DNA of 64,000 bases, taken from NCBI RefSeq assembly GCF_000224145.3, contig NC_020170.2, forward strand, positions 2,723,589 through 2,787,588, read 5' to 3'. A program made the position numbers and the translations under genes. Numbering within the stretch: position 1 is the first letter of the stretch; the number at the start of each line of letters is the position of its first letter. The DNA is from Ciona intestinalis (taxonomy: Eukaryota; Chordata; Ascidiacea; Phlebobranchia; Cionidae). The notes beneath the pieces were generated by a model. That model saw only the letters and a list, made by a program, of their open reading frames with translations, had not been told where the DNA came from and ran no database searches. This document shows, one piece after another, positions 34,901 to 46,900 of this stretch.

Positions 34901-37900
34901 GTAGACAATTCTAGGATCAGCCTGCCCATATTGCCACCCTAGGTTTGGTGGCATTGCATACCCACATGGCAAATTCCATTACCCATTTTAAGAAGTTTAA
35001 AAAAACAAATTAAAAAAAAGACTTAAAAAAATAACAAAAAGTTTGTAAATTGGTGCTTAACTATCCAAGGTGGCTCAATTTTGGCCCCATAAAGCTAAAA
35101 AAACACTATTTATGTTTTACATTACCATCTTTCTCCATGTACCACTGCTTCATTTTAAGCAAAGTCTTTTCCAAAGTCACATCTTTTGCAACACGAGCTA
35201 AATGTCCAATGGAAGTTGAATTTACTTTCCGAACAGCTAACGATCTATCCAGTAATCCTGGGTGGAAATAACATCGTTTAAAATTGATATGATTTTTTAA
35301 ATTGTGTTCTGTAATGGTGTGACATTAAAGGTCTCATGCGTATTGCAAATTTTGACTATGTAAAAATATTTTTTATAAAAAATTTACAATGTGCTGGTGC
35401 CACACTTTAAACAGTGAGTTTAAAAAGTTTAGTTCAAGACAAACAGATTCATAGGATTTATTTGTACTGTGAGTTTTGTTTCCCAAGACAGCCTAAAACT
35501 AGTTGTAATGGGAAAAAGTAGCTTAATTAATTATACAAGACAAAGTAATTGGTTATGTGGTTTATTCCCCACACTTGTTTTAATGACTGTAAATAAATGA
35601 GATGTAAATATATAGTAGGGTGGGGGAGGATGGGACAACTTTAGCACATAATATCCAAATATCCTGATTGTGCTTTAAACAATTAACAACTGTCTACTAC
35701 CCTTTTTGCATGGTAGAAAAGTTAATGCGAATAACGATCCGCATTAACTCGCCATATGATAACTCGCTAACCGCGTTATTTTGCATGGTCATTGGTTTAT
35801 GCGCGTATCAACATTGAGTTAGCTTACTTAAGCGCAATATTGTTAAACCTAGTTTATAAAAGAAGTTTTGATACTTTATGGTGCTATTACCAATTAAAAA
35901 CTGTAAAAATAATACCCGAAAAAGATTAGGCTCTCAAAAGTGAAACTGTACTTTTACTATACTTTTCTTGCATTATGTGAGTAACAACCAACCTTTTACA
36001 GCAGATAACACGCTTATGACGTTATGCGTGTTAACTTTGTTTTTGCGAGTAAATATGCGAGTACTTACGCGCCTAAAAGTGACCATGCAAAAAGGGTATA
36101 TGGGAGTCGTGAGGATACAGTTTTATAGTTCTTTGAATAATCTTTGTTTACTACCAAATGGGACGAGAAAATAGAGTAAAAAGTGTCCCATCTTACCCCA
36201 CTCTACTAAACATATATAGTCTATATATTATAGACTGTAAACAATAAATATATCTACCTGGTGTAAGAGCTGCAATGAATTTGCCAGCATATGGAGTTAG
36301 ATCATTGCCACACATTGAAACAAGAGATGTGATAATATGTGCACATCCCGCCTATGGGGAGAATATGGGAGTTGTTATTTTATACGATTTCAGTATTTTT
36401 TTAACGATAAGCTTATAAAAACCTAGTCAAATTAAGAAGACCAGAGTTGTAGTTTTGTCTATAGTCACTTTAGATCCCTATTCGGGTTTTAAAATAGCAC
36501 TGTAACATTAAAAAAACACAATGAACTACTTACTTATTCATAAAAACAAATCTTTAAAAAAATGTTTTATTTTTTTTGCTGCCAAAATACTCAACTTTCT
36601 GTGGATATTATGACATTAATACACAAAATAAAAATTTTACAAAAAAATAAAATAAAACGTTTTCTCAATAAAAATTTTAAAAAACACAGAAATAAATATA
36701 AGTTATTTACATTGAATGGCAGGGCAAGTACATTCATTATAACAATAATTTAAAGTGGTTTTTGAAATATGTACAAGTAATGTATGCATATTTTACCTTA
36801 GTAAGCACCCCAACACCTCGCTTTGTAAGATCCGACAAAGTAGGAGTCAGTTGTGATAGAACGTTAGAATCACACTGTTTTAAACACTGCATAGCTGTCT
36901 CCATTAATGGGGAGCTGCGAGCTGCTTNNNNNNNNNNNNNNNNNNNNNNNNNNNNNNNNNNNNNNNNNNNNNNNNNNAACAATTACAACGGTCTATGGGA
37001 GTCGTGAGGATACAGTTTTACAATTCTTTGAGTAATCTTTGTTTACTACCAAATAGGGCAAGAAAATAGAGCAAAAAGGCGTCCTATCTTACCCCACCGT
37101 ACTATATATAGATATAGTCTATATATTATAGACTATAAATATATATCTACCTGGTGTGAGAGCTGCAATGAATTTGCCAGCATATGGAGTTAGATCATTT
37201 CCACACATTGAAACAAGAGATGTGATAATATGTGCACATCCCGCCTATGGGGAGAATATGGGAGTTGTTATTTTATACGATTTCGTTATTTTATACGATT
37301 TCAGTATTTTTTTAACGATAAGCTTATAAAAACCTGGTCAAATTAAGAAGACCAGAGTTGTAGTTTTGTCTATAGTCACTTTAGACCCCTATTCGGGTTT
37401 TAAAATAGCACTGTAACATTAAAAAAACACAATGAACTACTTACTTATTCATAAAAACAAATCTTAAAAAAAATGTTTTATTTTTTTGCTGCCAAAATAC
37501 TCAACTTTCTGTGGATATTATGACATTAATACACAAAATAAAAATTTTACAAAAAAAAATAAAATAAAACGTTTTCTCAATAAAAATTTTAAAAAACACA
37601 GAAATAAATATAAGTTATTTACATTGCATGGCAGGGCAAGTACAGTCATTATAACAATAATTTAAAGTGGTTTTTGAAATATGTACAAGTAATGTATGCA
37701 TATTTTACCTTAGTAAGCACCCCAACACCTCGCTTTGTAAGATCCGACAAAGTAGGAGTCAGTTGTGATAGAACGTTAGAATCACACTGTTTTAAACACT
37801 GCATAGCTGTCTCCATTAATGGGGAGCTGCGAGCTGCTTCGGCTCGTACCCAGTCAAGCGCGTCCTGAGTCACATGACCACTTCTGTTGTGCAGGTAATT

Positions 37901-40900
37901 AAGAACCTGTGAAAAAATACTGTTGTTTTTTTGGGTAGAAAGGTAGCCTAAACTAAAATGACTGCAACTAAAAAATGAGTTTAAAAATATTTAAAATACA
38001 TATAAAAAAGATTAAATATTTTGTGTAAAAGAGAATTTTTAAAAGATTATTTAATAGTTTTATTTTAAATTTAGTTGTAAGTTGACATGTCTGCGATTAA
38101 AAAAAATATTTAAAATAACCAAAAAAATTAACAACAAAATATTGTAAGTTAGTGTATAAATATATTCTATAAAGAAATTTTTAACTGTTAAACTTCAACA
38201 AAATATAACAATAAAAAAAAATATCTTGAGAAAATTTACAGGGTCTTCCAATCCACTCATTGCTTCCAGTAACGCCACAATCATCTGTGGTATGCAGGGT
38301 TTGATCAATGCACCGCTTACTTTACTCACTTCAACAAGGGTCTTTAAACTGAAGAAAAGAAAATAAGTTAGGGAAATATTCAGTGCTGGGGCAGAATGGG
38401 TTCAAGGCTCGTCGCTGCTACCATTGTGGGGCGTATGTGTTCTGGGCAAGACAGTTAACAGCAATTGCTTCAACCCAGCGGTCACTAATGGGTTGCCCAA
38501 ATTATCATACATTGTAACGGCAACCACCAAGTAACATACATTGTAGTCAATTCAAGGCTTATCGCTGTTACAATTGTGGGTGTATGTGTCCTTGGGCAAG
38601 ACACTTAACGGCAATTGCTTGAACCCAGCTGTCACTAATGGGTTGTCCAAATTATCAGCCATACATAAATAAAAAAAAATCGTCAACCACAAAGTAACAT
38701 ATATTGTAACTCATAAACTGACACGAAATGTACGAACACCCGTTTTATAACACCTGTTGTCATTAAAACAGAACTAATATCCCATAACAGCTCAGGACTA
38801 AATACTACATTTCGGCAAAAATTTCTACCAAATTTTTAAAAACTGTAAAAACCTTAATTTTTGAACATCAGAAACAGAACTGGTCATTCCTTCTTTCAAC
38901 AAAATGTTCAATATTTCGGAAAGTATTTTCTCATCTGCTTCTACCGAACTTTCGGCATCAAATGTACGAATTGTTACCTGGAAAATGGGAACCACATTAT
39001 AAGAAATAATATTTAATGGTAAAAAGATGCAATTATATTCAAAATTGGGCAGATTTCATTATTTCTAAATATTTTAGTAAGTTTCTAAAAATTTTCCAAC
39101 AAGCATAGAAATAAAAAATAGCTAAAAACCGATATGCAATTTTAAAACAATAAATATTCTTTTTATTACATGTTTTTGGTGCTTTTTTGCTCTTTATTAT
39201 AACAGTTTGAAAAATTATTCAAAATCTTATAATATTTTATCAATCAAAATCGGATAAATTTTAATTATTTAAAATTTTATATTAATGAAAATGTTATCAT
39301 ATTTCATTATCTAAAATTATATATTATTCAAAATCTGATAACTTTTTACCCGTTTTAGAACAGTGCACGTTTGTTCACACGCATCACGAACTGACTCCTT
39401 TACGTCATCCCTCACTCTCAGGATGATGCTCCAGATCTCTGGAAGTCGTCTCGTTATAATCCCTGCATCCGAATCTGGTCTTCTTGCTCCTGTTTTGAGA
39501 AGATCAGCAAGAGCGAGGCAACAAGCCTGGCGGGTCCTCCAGATCTTGTTCGTGAGGTTGGAGAGCAAGTCCTCCAAAATTGATGAGGAGTATTCGTCAA
39601 CCTGAAGAAGAAACAATAAAATGCTTTCAAGTTTTGAAAATATTTTTAAAATAAAAAATGGCTGACATCGGATTTCCGTATTTAGATATTTTTCATTTAA
39701 AATATCTCAGACTAAATTGCTTGTTTTTTATTTCTACAATTAAACAGGATTTTATTCTTGGTATTTAGATACATTTAGCAAAGTTAGGTAACATTGAAAC
39801 TTTTGTTAACAAAAAAAAGAATAAAAATCCCCAAGGTTATCTTAAACAGTTTATAAAGCATTTCTGTTAGACACAAAAAATGAACTAATTTTTTATGATT
39901 TTAAACTTATTTAATGAAATTAATATTCAAATATTAACCAAAAACAATAAAATAATGGCAAAAGGGATTCAAAATGACAGAGTTGACATCAAAAACATAA
40001 AACTTAGCATTTAGTTAAAGTTTACTAAGTAAATGGTGGTCCTTTAACATATGATTACTTTACTGATAAGAGCACTTAATGTATTGATTTTTATGAAATA
40101 TAGAAAAGTCATGTATTGTAGCTATAACTGTGTAATACAGGAAATGTGTGGTTGGTTGGTTCAGCATTACTACCCACCTTTTACAAGAACTTATACACTG
40201 TGTGTTGGTTTTTGGACGAATGTTAGCAACAGGTAAAAGGATTGATAGAAAATAAAGCAAGTAATAGTTGGAAAATGCTTAAGGATTAACAAAAAAATAA
40301 AGAGCAAACAGTGGTTATATCAGAAACAGAAAAAATGTGTGGTTTTTGGAGTAATGTCAGCAACTGCTAAAGATTGACCAAAAATAAAGTCCAAAAATAA
40401 TTTTGTGTAATAATGAAACTTGACTCAAAATAATTTTGTGTAATGATAGTAACTGCTAAAGGTTAATAAAAAAGTAAAGAGCAAAATATTCGCTAAAACA
40501 GAAACGTGTAGGTGTAGTTTTTGTTATTATTTTAGCAACAGCTAAAAGATTTATCAAAATTGAAAGCACGCAACGGCCAAAATAGTAAAATATACGCATG
40601 CTGTGTTTTTGTGTAATGTTAGTGACTGCTAAAGCATTAACCAAAAATTAAGCAGTATTGATTAAAACAGAAACACTGTAGTGTAGTTTTTCGTATAATG
40701 ATAGCAGCAGCTAAAGGATTTATCAGAAGTAAAAAGGGCTACCATCAACCAATCATCATATCCTGTGGACTGTTGGCTGTCAAGAGTGATTTAATCAGTG
40801 ATTTATGGTTTTGATTTTTTTATATTTTTAACAAATTGAAAAAAAAATACTTTGTATTAAATAGTAGTGAGCAGATACTAATACTGAAAGTCCAGTTGTA

Positions 40901-43900
40901 TGTTTTGGTGTTAGTTAAGATTCAGAATTAAATTAAAAGGGTTCATTGGTGAATAGGTTCTTTAAATATTAGAGGCAAAAATATAGGGTTTGGTTGATTG
41001 AGTGCTTGGGTTGGAAATATAGTTAGAACTTTATTACTGTGGTGAATAGAATCTGTTTTATAGCTAAGTGAATGAATGAATGTAATTTACTTTATCCACG
41101 CGTGGCAGGAAAATGACAGTCGTTAAACACGGGTGTTCTGTTTCATACACCTCTTGCCAGCTTACGAATTACCATGTATGTTACTTTGTAGGTGAATATT
41201 TTGTTAGAATTTTTATTCTTTTTATGTATGGCTGATAATTTTGACAACCCATTAGTAACCACTGGGTTGGAGCAATTGCCGTTAAGTGTCTTGCTGAAGG
41301 ACACATACGCTCACAATGGTAGCAGCGACGAGCCTTGAACCCATTACCTGTAGGACACACACGCGATACGCCCACAATGGTAGCAGCGACGAGCCTTGAA
41401 CCCATTACCTGTAGGACACATACGCGATACGCCCACAATGGTAGCAGCAACGAGCCTTGAACCCATTACCTCTGGGTTACAGGCAGGTACGCTAATCAAT
41501 TTGCCACTGCGCCAGACAGTATAGCTTTTTTAAATATTATTCTTTTATTTTACTTTTACAATATAAACCTATGAGAGAGTTATAGTCTGTATAAGATAAA
41601 ATTCGAATTTCTTCACTTTGATTACACGTTTCAGTTTGACATTTTATGTTTGTTTAACCAGGAGACCATGAATTGAAAGAAAATGGAAAATTTGTGACAT
41701 TTGTTTTAGGAATATCCGGTTTCATTTTGTTGATATATAGTGTGTATATGTACATGGTGGTATATCACAAAATTTTTACAAAAAATTTCAATTTTTAAGT
41801 TTTTGTAGCAGTGATTTTATGTCGGAAATTTTTTTTTTGAAATTATTTGTTCTCTGAGTAATTTAATTTTTTTAAAGAAATTAACCTTAAAATCTTAAAT
41901 ATGAGTAGTTTTGAAGATAGTATATTGTTTTAGCTTAGTTAAAAGATATTTAGTTAAAAAATAATTTTATGACTATTTTTAAGACAAGTTTAGTGTTTTA
42001 AAAAGAGGTGTGTTATAAAAAAAGAGTTAATTGTTTAAAAAAAAATTAAGTTTTTTTTATAAAACAATTTAGATAAAATTTAAAAAAAGATTAAAATAAA
42101 TCTACATTATATTAAAAAAAGTAAAACTTTTTTTCAACCTAGAATATTAGTTTTTCAAATCAAAATTTGACAGTTTAGTTATGAAGTGTTTAGACTTGGT
42201 GTTGTTGATCGTTTTTTGTTGGAAGTCCTTACCATTGGTGGAATCAAACACAAGGATATGCACGCACTGTTGTGATGAGGTTTATCCAGGGAACGGAACA
42301 CCTGTGTATTTTATGACTAAGGGACCTAAGGGTATGTTTGATGTTAGCGATTTTTTTGCTTTTTGAAGTGTGTTTCTGTGCTGTTTTGTGTGTTGTTTGC
42401 GATTTTTGAGTGCTTTCTGTGCATTTTCTGTGTTTTCTGTGCATTTTGTGTGTTTTCTGTGCTGTTTTGTTTTTTTCTGTGCTGTTTTGTGTATTTTCTG
42501 TACTTTTTGTGTGTTTTCTGTGCCTTTTGTGTGTGTTTCCGTGCCGTTTTGTGTGTTTTCTGTGCATTTTTTAGAACAGTTTAAAAAAATACAAGAAATG
42601 ATAATTCATTACCCCCTTTAACTATCTTGGGACGAAGAATGCAAATAAGCATTTTGATACGGGTGTTCACAAAAATGTTTAAAAAAAGTATCGTTTATAG
42701 TTAGTAGTTACACTTTAGATATTGTATATTTGTGGTATTTTAAAAATTATAAAGTGCCATGCATTTTATGTTGACTAATAATCAACAAAAACTGAATTTT
42801 GTTAAAAAAAGCTTTTAAAGCTATTTTTTACAAAAAAATTACTTCATATTTAGTACATTAGTTACACGTGAAAAAAAAACATGTGATTTTAGGAGATCAG
42901 GGTGAAATTGGAATGACAGGCCCCCAGGGTGAAAAGGGGGTTCAGGGCAACCAAGGGGTCAAAGGTGAAAAGGGCGGGGTTGGGCCTCGGGGTGAAAAAG
43001 GGGACACAGGTGAGCCTGCCCCTATTACCCCACAATCTGCGTTTTCAGTTGCACGAAGCAAACCGTTAATTGGAAACGAGACAACAGCGCAACCATTGCT
43101 GTTTGATAAGGTTGGTGGAAAAAATGAAATATGTTTAATTTTATTGGAAAAACTTTTTTCACGTTTATTTACAAAAAACATTTCCTCAAAGAAGAACTTT
43201 TTCAGCTTGGTGAAAAATAAAAAAAATTACTTCATAAAAAATTCCTTTATAACATTTTCTGTATATTCATTGTGAATAAAAAACAATATTTGATTAAAAA
43301 AAAAAACAGTTTTAAGGTACATGTTTATATATATATATAAATTTTTTTTCAGGTTTTTGTAAATGTTGGGAATCAGTTTCATGAAAACAGTGGGCGTTTT
43401 ATCGCTGAGTTTGGGGGTGTTTACCATTTCTCATTCACCGTGCAGTCATACCTTGATAAATTTGTTGGAATACAACTTATGAAGAATCAACAACCTCAGG
43501 TAGAATTGAATTTGTAAACAAATTGAGTTAAAAAAGTTGAATTTAAATACAAACAGAACTCAGGTAGAATTGAATTTAAAAAAAATTAAAATAAAAGCAG
43601 GTAACATTTGAAGTTTTTTTTTGTTTTTCTTTTTTGTACATTTGATGTGTTTTTTGTTTTTCTTAGCGAAACGAGTAACATGATTTTTTTGTTTTTACTT
43701 TGTGTGGAAGTCTTCCCAACCAATACCTGAAACACCCTGTTTTCTACTTTTTTATAATGATTTTTGTGTGAATATTTTAAGGATTTTTCATAAGTTGCCC
43801 TAAAAAAATGTTTAACAAAATTTTTAAATTTTTACAATTTTTTTTACATTTTTAAAAACTTTTCATTTTTATTTTAAGGTGATTATCTATGCAAATGCAG

Positions 43901-46900
43901 TTCCCAGACGCATTATGCAGAGTCAGACAATCATGCTGAATGTAAGCAAGGGGGATGTACTGTGGTTGCGACAAGTACAGGGTGCCAGGTTTGCCATCTA
44001 TGGGAACTCAGACATGCAAATCACTTTTTCTGGATTTCTGCTCTACTCGGAAAAATGATAAAAAAAATTCACCAAAAATTTGTTGTGTTTTAAAATTTTG
44101 CACCATTTTGATGCTCCGCCAAAAATGCTTGTTTGCGAAGCTGTATATTTCTATTTAAAAATATGATAGTACAAATTAAATAAAAAACCTAACTATGAAC
44201 TTTTCTAATATGTTATTTGTTTAACAAAGCTAAAAAAGACATTTTTAAAATAATACAAAAAGTTATCAGACTAGAACACATTCCATAGCCTACAAGCTCT
44301 TAAAAAATTAAGAATAAAAAAATCTATAAAAAAAATAATAGGAAAAATAGCAATAGTGTAGAAAAACTTACCGTTTTAATTGTATCTGGTGCAACTACAT
44401 TCCAAATTGAGGTCATGGCGTTGCGGACAGAAGTTTGAGGGTCGAATGTATATCGGTACAATCGAGGTACGATTTGTGGCAGATGTGGGGTCAGTTGTTC
44501 TCGTGCTGCAATGGCTATGCTACGGAACCCAAACGCTGCACCCTGATTGTAGAATGTAATGCTAATGTTATAAGTTTAAACTTGTACCGATTACTCAATG
44601 CACAAATGCTTTGTATAAGCTTGGATACAGAATATATAAATGATACAGAAATATATACTTTATTTGCCAAAACTGACTTTTTTTTGCACTTTCATTCACT
44701 GATGATACAAATCATTTAGACAAACTGACAACAATATTTTTGCAAAAGAAAAATGCCTAACAGTACCTACAGTAATTTTTATGGCGTTTTTGTAATTCTG
44801 TCACAAAAATGTTATATAAAAGTACAAATATTTTGATAATATCTAAATTTTGTTTTAGAAAATTTTGTTTCACACTCTTGATCACTAATGATTATTTTTA
44901 AAGAAACTGTACACACCCAATTTTTTTTCAAGTTTTTTCAAGAAAAAAAAATGTTTAAAAAAAATAAATAAAAGTTATTAATAAAAAACATTAAGGCAGT
45001 AAGATAAGTTTCAATAAAAAACTTTACCTTTTTTGAGTTCCACAGTGCATGGTGATTGGCAAGGTGAAGAAATTTGTAAACCAGATCTGGCTGGTTTAAG
45101 TCGGATGCAAGTGAACACAACTCCTTGTATGTGTTCAAACTAGATCTGAAAATAACACGTAAAATTTGGATTTTTACAGTTACAGACAGTAGTAATATAT
45201 ATATATATATATATTGACTCAAACGAGAGATTTAAATTAAACTGCAGATTTCAGCATCAGATAAATGTGTTTAACATTAAAATGCACCAAATATATAACA
45301 AAAATAAAATTGCCCCCAAAAATAGTTTAATTTAAACAAAGAAATGTTTATTTTTAATTTTAAAAACTATATTAGATTTCTATATTATTTTCCCACCCAT
45401 CTGGAGCTTTTCCCAGCTGAACAGATCCTCCAGTAAAAAGACTTGACCCCTCGCTCCCAATGATCCGGACTTTGGATGCGGGAGATTTAGATTCCGAGGA
45501 TCCCGTGAGAGAACCAACCAGTTTATCAACCAACATCTTTTTCTGATCCTCGCTTCCAAGATCATAGATTGCTCCGAATCCTTTGGAAGCGATGTCTTGC
45601 GTTAATTCTGTGACAAAAAATAAATAAAGACCAATTTTGGTAATTAATAAATTTATCGCCCTAAAATTGTAATAAAGTAGTTTGGGGAAAGATGGGATAC
45701 TTTTTCGTTCTATTTTTCTCGCCCCATTTTTGGGAGTAAACAAAAAAACATTCAAAGAATTATAAAAACGGTATCCTCACAACTCCCATAGACCGTTGTT
45801 AATTGTTTAAAACACGATCAGGATATTTGAATATCATGTGGTAAAGGTGTCCCATCTTCCCCCACAGTACTATACTAATAAAGACTGGTTTTGATAATAG
45901 AGTACATTAAAATAGTGAAAGAGCAATACACAGTATCTAATCCAGCATAGTACTATCTATAACAAGATATAAATAAAGACTGGGTTTGGTTAATGGGAAA
46001 CAAAAAGCCTGGTGTATGTTCCAAATTACCACAATGTATAGACAAGAATTTTGATTTTTTTACCGAATCATAAAAATATTTTATCCCAAACGTACCATCA
46101 GGTTCTGAGAGTAAAGCAGTGAAGGCATTTTGTAAATCCATGAGATGAAGTTTGACTGCGGGGTGTGAAGTACAAGCTTCTGTTTTCAACATGGTCATCA
46201 ACCATATGCATGATGCCTGGTAAATAATAATTCAACAATATGAATAAATGTAACTTATTTATCAAGGGATGGTTTTCTCGGCTACTGACTTAACGAGTTG
46301 GTCGTGGACGCGGTATTGGTTACCGCAAGTTTTTTAGGATGACTCAAAAATTCGGGTGACTATTAGACCAAAATTGAATTTGGGCGGCGAGTCAGGCGAA
46401 TTACGGTGACGCAGCATGTTTTCGCCTATTTTCAAAGTTATTTTTTAACATGAACGCCCAACTTTTTTCGCAAAAAAAATAGACAGCAGGTATCAGTGAG
46501 GCTCATTAAACATTTTGAAACCAAAATTTTAGGTGGCCACCAGCTAAAGGGTTACCCATGGTTCGTGAGATGTTTATAAAACTCTGATTTGGGTCGCGCT
46601 AAAAAAAACTTTGGGAAATACTGCCATAGGACCTCAATGTAGAATAGAATACGCTTTATTTTAGGTACAATATTTTGTTATTTTTTAGTGCTTAGAACAT
46701 TTGCCAATGTAGAATAGATCCAAAAAACCTTTTCAACTTTTAATTTAGATATAACAAAACTTTTCAGACATACAATCTCAATTCTTAACAGCATACTATT
46801 TTTTCATCAAACGCAATACCACCATTCAGTGGCGCAGCCAGGGGGTAGGGGGTTTACGGTGTCGCGCCCCCCTCTTTTTAAACCAAGAAAAAATTATTTA

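Larger units (their letters stand above)
35126..39601 (-). other. ECPAS: ECM29 exons 26-31, including duplicated exons
   Basis: Exons: 39601-39350, 38977-38853, 38348-38240, 37906-37709, 37244-37151, 35257-35126. A second copy of two exons lies at 36927-36797 (cut by the gap) and 36351-36258. The HEAT-type block [20 protein letters not shown], then [14 protein letters not shown], is in exon 39601-39350. Confidence 0.9.

Noticed and set aside
36258..36927. True exon duplication in ECM29
   Set aside because: The repeat begins and ends at a 50-N gap and includes intron and MITE sequence with allele-like divergence, so an assembly artefact is more likely.
42244..42570. His/Lys/Thr-rich minus-strand frame and Cys/Phe-rich plus-strand frames
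   Set aside because: Generated by the minisatellite in C1q intron 1.
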